DNA of 64,000 nt from Aquatica leii (Eukaryota; Arthropoda; Insecta; Coleoptera; Lampyridae), in NCBI GenBank assembly GCA_035610365.1, contig CM069433.1:54178487-54242486 (forward strand), given 5' to 3'. Shown one piece after another: positions 34,219 to 45,899 of this stretch. How positions within the stretch are numbered: position 1 is the stretch's first letter; every line of letters begins with the position of its first letter. The notes beneath the pieces are model-generated. The model saw only the letters and a program-made list of their open reading frames with translations, had not been told where the DNA came from and ran no database searches. Position numbers and translations under genes: made by a program.

Positions 34219-35116
34219 AGCATTGGCTAATCATATAAACTTTCCAACCGGGCTAGTTGAAGACTAACGCAACTAGTATTTTTTTTTGTTGAACGGCATG
34301 TGCATCACACGTGGAGATTATGGTATGAAGTGTTATAGCCTATGAGAGTAAGTTCTGTTTAGTATTCATTCGAGGTAATATGAACGCCCGGGGCTTTGTT
34401 AACGAGGTGTTACAACCCCATATTCTTCGATTTTTCAGCAGTTTGTAATGTAAATGTTTCATTAAGTCCACTAGATTGATTTCACCATATAATTTCCTAT
34501 TTGCTTACATTCTAAAACTTATCGTATAGGCCACTTAGATTACATTTTCAATTTAGCGTTGACATTCTGTTTTCTAATACTTAATGTTTTTTTATCTATG
34601 GTTTTCTTAGATTTTGTATAATCGGCAATAACGGATTTTACCGCCAAAATGGCGTACGTTGGTGGGAGAATTTACGTCTAAATAGGATAGTTTCTGACTT
34701 CCGTCTCCTCCTTGCATCTAAAAGTTCTGCTAAAAACCACAAAAGTTTAAATTCTTCTTCTACTTAATAGCACATGCTTGTTTAGACAATCGTTAGATAA
34801 GAATAATTCTGTAAATTCTACGTTTGATTGGAATTCGTTCTTTTAGATTTACTCACAAAAGAATTGATGTGCATCACAGTTGTGCCACGAATTTTTTGTT
34901 GGTCTTATAAGGACCTTTAGTACGTGTGCAAAATGACGGAATTAATGATTCTAATCCATTGTTTCTTTTTAGTGATTTTTATTTGTGTTATTGTTTTCTG
35001 GGTTTTCTCTTCTTTGTCTTTCCTTTTGTAGTACCTTTTCTGGTTGTTTTACTGAAATTTATTTCTCTATTTAAGTTAGAGGACGCTATCATCAGCGAAA
35101 ATTAAGGAAGTCCTTA

Positions 35117-37290
35117 GTGGCGCCAGTCCTCATCGCGGCCCTCGTTAAAAACTTGCATCGAACAACACCACTAGTGTAATTTATCTTGTATGTTAATCTG
35201 TAAGTTCATGTCATGTACGGTACTAAATCAATCACTCAACATTTAAGTAAATATTATTGAATTCTGGTGTAAAAAAAAATAATTCTAAGGCTTTTTGTCT
35301 CGCAATTTGCTTCGGGTTACAAGTCAACTACTGCCGTAATAAAAATCTCAATAACAGTCCTTACAAAATTTGACTATCTAACCGTAAAGTGTAATATCTT
35401 AAGATCAGTGACGTACCGTCATTAATTACAAAAAATAGTAATAAATACATTTCTTTTTTGTTTTAGTTCTTAATGCATAGTTTCCCTAGTAGTTGCTTGC
35501 TGTTTATAGTGCAAATATAGGTAATATTTTTTTTGGTACCTGGTTTCCTTGTGGTTTCGATTGGATACGTCGACTAGATATTATTGTTTTCTTTTAATAT
35601 GAATAAAATGTAAAAATTTGAAGTAAATCGTCTTAAACAAGGGGAACTGAGATATGAACTGGCTTCTTGTGGTCTCGACTCTGCTATTTCTGTCAAAAAT
35701 TTACGGAAGGCCGTACGTAGTCGTTTTTAACTAGAAGCAAACCAGTCGCTTTCTGTCGTAAAACATGGAATTGCTATTGAAACGGATAAGGCTGCATTAA
35801 ATTTGCTTTAAAGAAACTTTCTACTTCTGGTGAGGGTTTTGACGGGGATTTTTTTACTACTGTTTTTGGTTCCAAATTAATGAACACGATTCTAACAAGA
35901 AAGTTACAAACAAAATTTGATTACTACTTTTCTTGAGAGAGTTACAAGAGGCCATTAATTCTACTATTAAAAAGCAAAGTCATACTATCTATCGCGTGGT
36001 TACTTTTAGTCCTAAGCCCGCACTTTTAAATATCGACGATAAACTAGCATTATTATCTTCGGACGTAGAACCTGATCATATTCATAACTCTCCAGACAAT
36101 ACTGCCTTTGTTCCTAAACCTTTTGCTCTAGTTAAATTGAACTTGATCTTTTCAGGAGACGGTATCATTATCTCGTGGAATTTCTTCATTTCAGCTATTT
36201 CAAGGTGCGCTTGAATTACTAGTTGGAAAAACTTACCTTTTTTTTAGTGTTCATAAACACTCGCTCTCTTCTTAGAGGAAATCAAATCGCGCACAATGGA
36301 GAATTTTTTAGGGTATACATAGCTACCATGCAAAGTATTTTTTGGCTATTAAGTGACCCTATTTCGAAAACACAACAATTGACTATCATACGGCGAAATT
36401 GAATTCTTTACTTCTAAACTGATTTAACCTTGCACGACATTTCTTAAATCAACCAACTTTTGGTGATAGAAAAAAATTATAGTTCAATCAATATCTGACT
36501 TAGTCTTTTAAACCACCACCATCTCAACGTTCGAAACACGGTTGAACCTTCTTGTTATTTTATTAAACTTGGTTTTTTTAAGCTTCCTGGTAATAAGGCT
36601 TCTGCTTCTATTTTTTCTTCTTGTTCCAGTGAACGTATTCGTGGCTTGATCAAACAACGTTTACCATTGGATTCAGTGTTTGCTATTAGAAAATCTACTA
36701 AAACTTTATGTAATGTCGCTAATGGTGAGAAATGTTGTATTTTTGGTACTGTTTCTCTTCTTTTTACCTTGAAGATAAAAACAAAGTTTTGGAAACTTTA
36801 ATTATTTCTGAAGTTTTTTATTCTTGGAAAACGACGGCGTTTGTTGCTGACTTTAATAAAGATCATCGGTCAATACAATCTCTTCTAATAATATTTTTGT
36901 CGATGCCCTTAACATCCAATCCAATCGAAACGTGACTCAGCAAACTTTTCCGAATGAAGTGATTACTAAAACACTGTTTTCACAGCTTACTGGTCTTGGT
37001 TGTACTAACTTAGTACAACATCGTATTCGAACGCAGGCTGAGCCTATCAAACAACGCTATTAACCGCTTTCACTAGCGTTGTCTAAGATCGCAAATAAAG
37101 AACTTGAATCCATGCTCCAATTGGGAGTAGTGGAGCCTTCGACGAGTCCATGGTCCAGTTCAATTGTGATGGTGAAAAAAAAGGATAATTTATACAGGTT
37201 CTGCGTAGATTTTTGTAAAGTGAATCAGGTCACTGAAAGAGATGCCTATCTATTGACTTATATTACTTTGATCTTGCACTAATTACTTGT
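35117..37290 (+). mobile_element. Old Ty3/gypsy relic (gag, protease, start of RT)
   Basis: A primer-site-like TGGCGCCAGTCC lies at 35117. Gag-like strings follow from about 35640 (ELRYELASCGLDSA, then FVPKPFALVKLNLIFSGDG near 36110), then a protease-like region (CNVANGEKCCIFGTV near 36713). The start of reverse transcriptase, MLQLGVVEPSTSPWSSSIVM and RFCVDFCKVNQVTERDAY, lies at 37110-37255. The rest of pol is absent. The relic is heavily broken (well over five breaks) and old. LTR limits were not resolved. Confidence 0.7.
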
Positions 37291-38385
37291 TTCATATGAT
37301 TTCCAATGAATTTATAAGTTTAATAAGTAACGAGATAAAAATTTTTACTAATTTCAGAGTCAACACATAACGTTAGTCATTTATCTTATATTACGATATG
37401 TATACCAAGGAAAAAATAATAGATAGATTTTTGGTCTTCGTAAAAATATCACATATGAATATTTATTTAATATTGTAATGAAAAATTCAAAAATATTGGA
37501 TAATAGAATATTGTCGCAAACAGACATACGACAATGCAGCAAATATGGTTGGCATATACACTAGTTTGTAGATACCCATCTTGTATCAAAATAGCTGACT
37601 TTTTCTCTTCTTCTACTTATTGCTAGAACGCCTTACTCAAAGCATCAAATAGAATTACTATTAAGAAACTGTCTGGTACTTCTACTAACATACAAATTAA
37701 ATTTTATAAAAAGTAGGTCCATGTTAAAAAATATTAGTAACGTAGAAGTGCAAAATCTATTACTAGCGTATAAGCAAAGACACTATAAGAAAATGAAAAA
37801 CATAGAAACATCTATTTTGATGCTACGCTACTAGCAAAGTTTTAGAAAAGCTGTAATTGGGTATTGAAACAGCAATATGTTTATTAGAGAGTTGTAAGAT
37901 GTACGAAATCAGTTTGATACAATAGAAAATGAGTCAAAATTAAGTGAGTCATAGTAAAATAAAAATCAAATAAGTCAAAGAATCAGATCACGAGTATTGT
38001 CAAGAGGAAATTAAAACAAGCAAAAAACAAAAAAGAAACATAGATAAAGTTCAACATGAAGATGTTATTTTGACATGCTTTTAAAATAAATATTTTTTAT
38101 GCTATTTGCGACAATTCTATTCAAAGTTTAAAAGGAAGATTATAAAAACATATAAAGAAATCTAAAATAAATTTAAATGATTCTTGCACTGATGATATTA
38201 ATGGCTGGTTTTTATGTGAATGAAGATAACTTAGATACAAATATATTTCAGTTTTTTATTTAGCTAAATGCTTAAAAAATATTCAATTGAAGAAAAAGAG
38301 CATTTGCAACAAAACAATTAAAATCAACATTTCCAAATGCAAATATATAAAAAATTTCAAACTCAACTTTCTTAGCCGTTTTAGT
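37291..38385. other. Unassigned interior of copy B
   Basis: A/T-rich. A frame near 37745 (NVEVQNLLLAYKQRHYKKMK) is mildly protein-like but unrecognised. No further features. Confidence 0.3.
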
Positions 38386-38814
38386 AACTAACTAACGGAG
38401 GAAAGAAAAAGTGCATTTTGTTTTATATTCAACGTTTCTTAAAATGTTTATGTTTACAAATGATTGTGTACGATAGATAAGCGACGGCAGCTCTTTGCCA
38501 ACACTGGTCGACATCGGTATGAAGAAAATCATTGCTTAATGTATTGCATAAAAACACAACGAAAGATGGCACTGTTTTATATGATTAGTCAATCCAACGT
38601 TTCTTAAAAGGTTTATGTTAACAAATAAAAATAAAAACGCAACGAAAGGTTGAATGTCTTATAGAATTAGTCAATGGTGTAATGTTACCTGCCTCTATGG
38701 ATCCGCCCTTATAACACATGTCATGACATTTAAAAGTAAATTCAAGCTACGTTTTGGAGTACTACTCACCATATGAGAACTGAGATTGGATAAGTTCTTG
38801 AGAAAAAACGCAGA

Positions 38815-38870
38815 AATACTGCTTGGGCATCAAACTTGCAGCAAGTATACATTTGCTGTAAGTTGACTCA
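38815..38870. repeat. Fragment of the CAAACTTG motif family
   Basis: The string gcatcaaacttgcagcaag followed by atttgctgtaagttg repeats the motif style of 26285-27350. It lies just left of the Sola-like element. Confidence 0.45.
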
Positions 38871-38932
38871 CTCCTCTATTTTTTATTAAAAAAAAATCAC
38901 TTATAATTATGTTGTTCCTAGTGAGTAAGATC

Positions 38933-39595
38933 ACGTCAAGTGGACCCTCTATTTTCCACTTGATCATAAAAATTAAGTCCATGTACTTTTTTCATAAGTA
39001 GTTGCCATGAAAAATTGATCCCCCAAACGATTTTTAAAAATTTTAATTTAAACAATAATTTTTTTTACAAATGAAAATTTTAGGTACTTTTAATTAAAAA
39101 ATAAATTTTAAATCAACCGTTAAAGATAAAGTAATGAAATTTTTAGGATTTATCGTCAACTATTTATATTTTAATAATATATTAACAACTAAAAGTTATT
39201 TGTTTATTATCATATTGTTAATTAACTTTTAAGTAAACAAATGAAAATTTCAATAATTTCTCGGTAAAAATATGAAGTTTTTTTTTATTAGTTAAATGCG
39301 TTATTTATTTAAGCTTAAGATTCCGGAAGAAAATTTCACTGCTCGCGATTAGTTTAAACAATATAAATCTATTTATTACGGCGCGCCGGGCGTCAAGCGC
39401 TGTCAGAACACCAGGCGGCCGAGCGTCAGGCTACATTGCAGCTTCGATTAATTATAATTATAAATAACAATTAAAAATGTAATCTTTAAACGAATTTTAT
39501 CAATATTATAACTGAAACACATAAATTAATTCTGTTATTAAACAAAAACAAGAAAAACGAACTAGTAATTAAATATATTAAAATTTGTGAAATCG
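38933..39595. repeat. Left long terminal inverted repeat
   Basis: Reverse complement of 40435-41112 with few differences and small gaps; GC-rich island at about 39379-39433. Confidence 0.8.
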
Positions 39596-39642
39596 TTATC
39601 TTTATATTATTTTTAAACTATTTGTAAAAAACTTTTTTCATC

Positions 39643-40318
39643 TTACGACACAAGCTTACATTGCAGTGAGACATCATCCAACTGTTTGTAATAATGGAAT
39701 TGACGAATATTTTTTATCGTCACTGCCCGTTCGAATCGTTGTTTGTACTTTTCTTCGTGTAAATCGCGATCTTTCTGGTCACAGAAAACAAAATTAACTT
39801 TTTTAAATGAATTTTCCGCCCATTGGAAAAAAGAACGTGGTGTCGTTATGTGATTATTATGGTCACGTTAAAGGCTAGCACGATAAGCCTGTCTTTTGAC
39901 AATTCCTGCTAAGCCGCCACACGCTCCTTTGCCATGAGATTTAGCGAAAAAATTCCACTCTACTTTAACTCCAAAATCATTTGTGTGATTTATTAAGTTG
40001 GCAAAGTTATATTTATTTTTATATTGCGAAGCTGCTCCATCGAAAAAGTATTTAATTTTTTTAACATTTTCGGCGCCAAATTTATTTTTTTAAAACGCAA
40101 TCAGTTTTGTATTACAGAGATGTACCGAAATTGCGTCGTGACTTTCTCTGAAATCACTACAAAATCCTTCCGTCAATAATTTAAATTTTTTAATGACGAA
40201 GTCAACTTGTGGACACTTCAGTCCGTGTAATTGTAATTTTACATTTTGGTGAATTTTGCAAACACATACATTGTGTGTTCCGCTTTTTCCAGCTGAAATG
40301 CATTCCCGTGGTCGTAAA
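39643..40318 (-). pseudogene. Transposase fragment of the Sola-like element
   Basis: On the minus strand one frame runs about 225 codons with two in-frame stops. It contains GTHNVCVCKIHQNVKLQLHG (cysteine/histidine rich), FCSDFRESHDAISVHLC, IKYFFDGAASQYKNKYNF, FGVKVEWNFFAKSHGKGACG, VKRQAYRASL and TPRSFFQWAENSFKKVNF. The set 'f.DGaasQyKN', 'W.FFa.sHGKgacdg..G.vKR' and 'tp..ff.Wa' is shared by a transposase family widespread in insects. The first aspartate of that set is likely catalytic. N-terminal parts of the full protein are missing, so the element is a non-autonomous derivative. The frame has decayed little, which implies recent activity of the family. Confidence 0.75.
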
Positions 40319-40434
40319 GTTTGAAATTTAATTGATTATTTATTTATTTTCGCTGTTTAATGTAATGATAAAAAATTATTTAATTGCATTATTTATATAA
40401 GTTTAAAAAAAATAAAATAAAGATTAACGAGAGT

Positions 40435-41112
40435 TCAGAAATTTTAATATATTTAATTACTAGTTCGGTTTTCAAGTTTTTGTTTAATAACAGAGAATTA
40501 ATTCATGCGTTTCAGTTATAATATTGATAACAATAATAATAAAATTTGTTTAAAGATTACATTCTTAATTGTTATTTATAATTATAATTAACCGAAGCTG
40601 CAATGTAGTCTGACGCTCGGCCGCCTGGTGTTCTGACAGCGCTTGACGCCCGGCGCGCCGTGATAGATAAATTTATATTGTTTAAACTAATCGCGAGCAG
40701 TGAAATTTTCTTCCGGAATCTTAAACTTAAATAAATAACGCATTTAACTAATAAAAAACTTCATATTTTTACCGAGAAATCATTGAAATTTTCATTTGTT
40801 TAGTTAAAAGTTAATTTACAATATGATAATAAACAAATAACTTTTAGTTGTTAATATATTATTAAAATATAAATAGTTGACGATAAATCCTAAAAATTTC
40901 ATTACTTTATCTTTAACGGTTGATTTAAAAATTTTTTTTTAATTAAAAGTACCTAAAATTTTCATTGTAAAAAAAATTATTGTTTAAATTAAAATTTTTA
41001 AAAATCGTTTGGGGGATCAATTTTTCATGGCAACTACTTATGAAAAAAGTACATGGACTTAATTTTTATGATCAAGTGGAAAATAGAGGGTCCACTTGAC
41101 GTGATCTTACTC
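40435..41112. repeat. Right long terminal inverted repeat
   Basis: Mirror of the left repeat; GC-rich island at about 40611-40663. Confidence 0.8.
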
Positions 41113-41523
41113 TAGTCTAATATGACATGAAGCAATGGCACTTTTTCGATTTTAATTTTATAATTGTTTTTTATTTTTAAACTGTTTTAATTTTTATTAC
41201 ACTGTACTTTTAGAAATGCTATAATAATATTGATCGTTGTCTAATGATGCCATTCTTATTGATAAATAAACATCTAATAATAAGAACAATAAATGGTATA
41301 ATTATAATTTATCAAATAAAATCTCTAAAAAAAAAATAAAAAGACAAAAACGATTATCAAATGTATTTCATTCAAAAATGCAATGTTTGTAATCGTTTAA
41401 ATATATTTATTTTTTATAGATCATTGTTTCATTTATTGTTATATTAACGTTATTAACTATAAAATCGGCTATAAATGTTTAACGACGTTTTTGAATATTC
41501 AAATAGATATTAAAATTTTGATC

Positions 41524-41556
41524 TGTGTATATATATATATGTAATATCTTTGATAT
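41524..41556 (+). promoter_or_regulatory. Possible TATA region of the secreted-protein gene
   Basis: A TGTGTATATATATATATG run lies about 50-70 bases before the start codon. It could supply a TATA box, or be a simple microsatellite. Confidence 0.25.
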
Positions 41557-41592
41557 TTTTCTCCATTGCTTAAATAATCACAAAACTGTAAA

Positions 41593-41913
41593 ATGGTTTT
41601 AAGTTTTGTATTTATGGTATTTTGCTTTACTCTTTATATAAACATAAATGAAGCAAAACCTCCAAATAGAGATTTAGAACAACAGGTAACAAAACTTTTT
41701 TATATTTAAATAAATATTTCAAATTAATTGCAGCCTAATTCTCTGGATGATATTGCTTTTTGGTTAAATAAAGTTGAAATGCTATTAATGGCAACTACTG
41801 GCGTCTACTTACCTATTGCAAGGGTAGGAACATTCCTTGTAGAAAACTACTTTAATATCTTGAAACAAATATGTAAATTTGCAGATTTTAATTTATGCAC
41901 TACTGTGAAATAA
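41593..41913 (+). CDS. Two-exon gene for a small secreted protein, function unknown
   Basis: Exon 1 (41593-41685, 31 codons) opens MVLSFVFMVFCFTLYININE, a typical signal peptide: a short start, a hydrophobic core and a likely cleavage after INEA, before KPPNRD. It ends exactly at CAG|GTAACA. A 48-bp intron (41686-41733) ends in TTAATTGCAG and contains in-frame stops. Exon 2 (41734-41913, 59 codons, phase 0) continues the frame: SLDDIAFWLNKVEMLLMATT, then ARVGTFLVENYFNILKQICK, ending in FNLCTTVK and TAA. The product is 90 residues, about 69 after cleavage, with two cysteines and amphipathic helical segments. A TA-rich possible promoter lies upstream and an ATTAAA signal just after the stop. 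I do not recognise the family. It is too short for a receptor; a secreted peptide (salivary, venom, immune or signalling) is possible but unproven. It is the only convincing host gene in the window. Confidence 0.6.
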
Positions 41914-41934
41914 TCTCTATGTATATATTATAAA

Positions 41935-41940
41935 ATTAAA
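41935..41940 (+). terminator. Possible polyadenylation signal ATTAAA
   Basis: ATTAAA lies 22 bases after the stop codon of the secreted-protein gene; a common variant of AATAAA. Confidence 0.35.
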
Positions 41941-43794
41941 AAAGATATATAGCTGTACTTATTAATACTTGTCTTTTAATTTTTATTTTATTAGTCTTAC
42001 TAATTATGTGCATTTAAAGTATAGTTTTGAAAATCACGAACTGTTTAAGATACATATATATTTGTTTTTGGTTAATAGTAGACATACATTTGTGATAGTA
42101 TATTAAATATTAACGGTGGGGATTCACGCAAAAAAATTTCAAATAATTACTTTAGGTCAACTTTATTTTTTTATAATTGTAATTAGTGATTTATATACAG
42201 GAATAAAATAGTATGGGCATATGAAATTTTCAAAAATTATTATATATTTTACCGAAGAGTATAGAGTAATACTATAAATTGAATTTTAACCATTACAATC
42301 TCTTTGAAAAATTGTGTGATTAATTATTAAAAAAAATTTAAGTTTTACTCTTATTAATTAAGTGATTGGTGTAAAAATTTGTAGACGTTGTTAATTATGA
42401 AAACATACATAATTAAAATACGCATAACATCAATTAATCAAAAAAAAAAAATGTTTATTTATTACACCGATTTTTCCGAAACAGTAATATGTATTTGAAT
42501 ACAAACGTAATTGATAGTGGATTGTTTTGATCTTGAAGGTTTTATTTCTGCACGCCCTCAGTGTAATTTGAGTACTTTTATAGTAAGATCACCGGCTGCA
42601 TGATATAGTGGACTATAGGAAATATAGACACTTTTGAATAGTTAACGTAACTAGTAACCGATTGGTTTTCTATCTAACAATATTTTGCAAAAAGTGCGAA
42701 TAAATGTAGACAAATTAAAACAAAATAACAGAAAATCATTTATTGACAGACAATGTAAGAATCTCATTAACCGCTTCATATACAAACATTTTTGGAACAA
42801 GTGTTCTAGGACGTGTGCAATTCGTGTCGCACAAGCAAACTAAAAATCGTAATGTGCTAAAAACTGCACTGGTTGATTGTTTCATAAAAACTCTTACATT
42901 TTTAAATCATTAAACGACGGTAGAAATAGAAAAATCGTAAAATTGACTTAAGCTTCAACTATGACCTTAAATAACTCAGAAACCGTTAGAGTTAGCAAAA
43001 AATCATAAGAGACCTTTTTTGTAGAGCGTTAAATTTGCTATAAGAATTGTCATTGGTCGACATTATCTGTTCATTATTTCATGATGAAAAAAAATTTCAA
43101 AAAATCAACAGAACTTTTCGCGTGTTATTTCCATTTAAAACTTTGACTGTCAGAGTTTGTATGTTAAATGTTTGTTTTTTACGACTGCTTGTACAATTGT
43201 TTTTTGATAGTTTGAAACGGGTGTCGATTCGAATTGGTCTTTATATATATTTGTCTTTGGATGTTCAGACCGCCAGTACACAGTTATAATAGGTATGCAC
43301 AAGATTATCTTACTTTTTTCTCGAGGTTATTGTAACAAACTTTTTTGATCTTTTTTGGATAAACAAAACGTTTAGCTAAAAGCCTGTTTTATTGATATTA
43401 CAGATAAGTTTAAGTTTTTTGAAAAACTTTCTTCTCCAGAGACACACCTTTAAATTTTTAAATAGACAAATTTAAATATTTTTCATCAAAAAAAATGGCA
43501 ATGTATAATAACGTATGTAACAAGGTCACATAAATCGGATAGTTAAGAGGTGTGGCAACGCAGTCATGCACATGCAAAAAATGTAAGATGGTCGTAACAA
43601 GTTGTAAACGTATTAACATATAAAATAGCTATGTAGTAACAAGAACGGAGCAAAATAAAGCATGGTGTAATGTTATTAGTACGTTTGTGTGAAAAAAATT
43701 AGCAATGAAGTAATAAACAAAATTTTAAAAATGCACGTGTTGTTATGCTATATAAAAAAAAAGATCAGACAAGACAATAAATTCGTTTATAGTT
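41941..43794. other. Non-coding stretch, nothing recognised
   Basis: A/T-rich. The 42950-43330 part has strings (aaccgttagagttagc, ctttttt.gatc) that feel repeat-like, but no copy was found in the window. A 80-codon frame at 43047-43289 is unrecognised and probably chance. Confidence 0.35.
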
Positions 43795-43870
43795 GCCAAA
43801 TCATCTCGTTTGTGACAATAATATTGCCGATAACTGGAAGGAATTTAATGAATGAAGAATAACAACAACT
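43795..43870 (+). mobile_element. Possible gag start of the old Ty3/gypsy relic
   Basis: A short frame reads NIADNWKEFNE, resembling the 'n..eNWk.F...' start of Ty3/gypsy gag. It may belong to the relic continued at 45900. Very short, so weak. Confidence 0.3.
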
Positions 43871-44129
43871 TTGGATTTATAAATAATAATATAATAATAA
43901 TATAATAAAAAAATATGTGCATAAATTATTTCGATACGTCAAATAGTTTAGGAGATATTGAATTTACTAACGTAAGTGCGCCACGCGGTTAGCGTTCACT
44001 GCATGTGACGTAATACTACAACACTCTTGCAGTTCGTTGCGCGCTCATGTACGGTAAATTTCAAGTTTACGCAATTTAAAAAAATTAGTCTGCAACAAAA
44101 AATTATGCGTTATGTTAAAGTGTATGAAC

Positions 44130-45170
44130 ACGACCACCTGAAAAATTGATATGTGTTGTTCCATTCATTGCACAAATGCGAAAAAAATCGATACGAGTTA
44201 TGAAGAGGTTGGATCCATTTAGAGCTAAAAGTTGTGTCTATTGTTGTAAAGATCACTTTCACTTTAGGTCAAATAACAATCTACATCTCCGACATATATT
44301 TGTTGGGTTATATCAATGTTAGAGCTACAGAACTTCTAGTAATGAAAAAAAAGTAAAAAAAAACGTATATGTAGATTTGGTTTTTTTGTAATGTTATCAA
44401 ATAAATTTGTATGCAACAAATTGATTTCGGTATTCATACCTACCTGCCTGACCTACCAAGTCAGAGTCTCATTTTTATAATAAATAAACATAGGACAACT
44501 GCCTCTCTTCAAAATTACGCCTATATGCATTGTTTATTCATTGAGTCATTATTAAATCAAAATTAGCTTCTTAAAACGCGTGGAAACCTATTTTTAATTT
44601 AAACTGGTTAAAAGCAAAATGAAACTTAAAAAAGAAGTAGTTCTTCACAAATTTGAATGCCAGCAACAACAAAAAGTAGTAGAAGACCAATTAGCGACAG
44701 CAAATAATGATCGGTATTTGGAAAAAGTTCGTAGTCAGATAACGTAGAGTTTTAGCAACCATATGCAAAAATCCGCTCTTTTGTGTATGCCTAGAGAGCC
44801 ACAAGTGTTACTAGATTTATCTAAACAATGTTATCTTTGCATAAATATTTTATCCAAAACAACACAAAATATTATGATTACTTTAAAAAAAAACTCCGTC
44901 TGCATCAACTTATTGCCATCTTTGCCTTTTGGTTTAGCCACAATTTCTGGTACATGATCAGATTACAAAGCCTGTAATTTGATGAAATATTGAATATCAA
45001 TAAACCATCAAAAAAACCGAGTGTAAAACAAGTACATACTTTTAAGTAGATATACTTAATTGTGCTTACTCTTCGCATTTCGGCGGCAACAAAATTACTA
45101 TTTTTCGAAAGATGGTGACTATTAGCCCATCCATTTTAGGTAGATTATACGATTGCTGTTCTTCAAATCT
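44130..45170 (+). pseudogene. THAP-domain / DDE_Tnp_4 transposase relic
   Basis: The first piece reads MRKKSIRVMKRLDPFRAKSC then VYCCKDHFHF (44170-44280), the second half of an insect THAP zinc finger whose usual form is 'R.......aks..yCCeDHFnle'. After an interruption (44330-44615) the finger's end continues as MKLKKEVVLHKFECQQQQKV (44619), followed by a linker (QLATANNDRYLEKVRSQIT, then LLDLSKQCYLC). It then gives the helix-turn-helix start 'ITLKKIRLHQ' and, to about 45120, NINKPSKKPSVKQVHTFK and LRISAATKLLFFERW, matching the start of a DDE_Tnp_4 domain ('kPs......T.s.yK....K.Li'). Many stops and shifts. THAP plus DDE_Tnp_4 points to a Harbinger/ISL2EU-type DNA transposon. Confidence 0.65.
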
Positions 45171-45244
45171 TTCATCCATTATAAACAAACACTATAGATA
45201 ATAAACGTACAAACCATCAAAATTCTTGATTTAAGTGAATATTT

Positions 45245-45592
45245 AATTCAGATTTTATAATAATCAGAATCAGATGCAAATTTTTTTGTAAATAAACAAT
45301 GTAATTGGGAACGACATTGTTTCTCATGTGACTGCGTCATTACTATTGCGGTTGTCAGCGAGTGTTTTCCTCGCTTATGATAGATGGCGCGGTCACTGGT
45401 ACACAGCTGATCGTTACAAAAAACTCTTTTCTCGCGGTCGCAGATATGTGACTGATGCAAAAAATAGATAAAAACAATCCTTGATGCGGATTTTATATCA
45501 TGTTAAAATTTCAACTCAATCGGTGCAGAACTTTTTGAGTTTTTGAAGCGTACACAAACCAACATAACATTTTTATATATATAGATTATAAC
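45245..45592 (+). repeat. RTE-like LINE 3' end or SINE using that tail
   Basis: The block ends 'caactcaatcggtgcagaac' then 'tttttgagtttttgaagcgtacacaaacc' and a TATATATA tail, a close relative of the 'caaaatcggtccagccgttt...cgaacatacatacaaac' tail common to RTE LINEs and their SINEs in insects. The upstream GC-richer body (45300-45440) has no reverse transcriptase. A possible SINE of about 350 bp. Confidence 0.45.
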
Positions 45593-45899
45593 TAGTACGT
45601 CTATTTGACTGAAACAAAAACTAATGTCTTTATATACATGTAAGCTTTACTGTGACAAAGTTTCATGCGATTAGGCGTTCCTTTATTGAATAAATAGATG
45701 TGATGTTAACACTACGGAGAAGAAAAAAATTGCAGTATCATCAAGTTATTGCGTACCAAGAAAAAATGTGGTTTTTCAGAAATACGTTTTTAATATCACC
45801 AAGCATAAGAAAGAGCAAAGTTTTGCAGCATAATAAAAGTGGAACAAGAAGGAACTTAAATCGTGTATTGTTGGTATAATTATGTAATTGCGAAAACGT

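Larger units (their letters stand above)
34219..38679. mobile_element. TIR element of unknown superfamily, copy B
   Basis: Left end CATTGGCTAATCATATAA (34219) matches copy A with one difference. Two successive right ends are present, ATGATTAGTCAAT (38581-38593) and GAATTAGTCAATG (38665-38677), each preceded by 'aacgtttcttaaaa.gtttatgtt' and 'acgaaag.t', so the right terminus is tandemly duplicated. It contains an old Ty3/gypsy relic. Most of the length is not shared with copy A. Confidence 0.55.
38933..41112 (-). mobile_element. Sola-like DNA transposon with long terminal inverted repeats
   Basis: 2,180 bp. Inverted repeats of about 665 bp (38933-39595 and 40435-41112) are highly similar, starting GAGTAAGATCACGTCAAGTG. 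A 4-bp direct repeat TAGT flanks it (38929-38932 and 41113-41116, reading through the junction bases). Each repeat carries a roughly 55-bp GC-rich island containing GGCGCGCCGGGCGTCAAGCG in an otherwise very AT-rich arm. The centre encodes part of a transposase on the minus strand. The 4-bp duplication and the transposase type suggest the Sola superfamily; this name is an inference. Confidence 0.7.
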
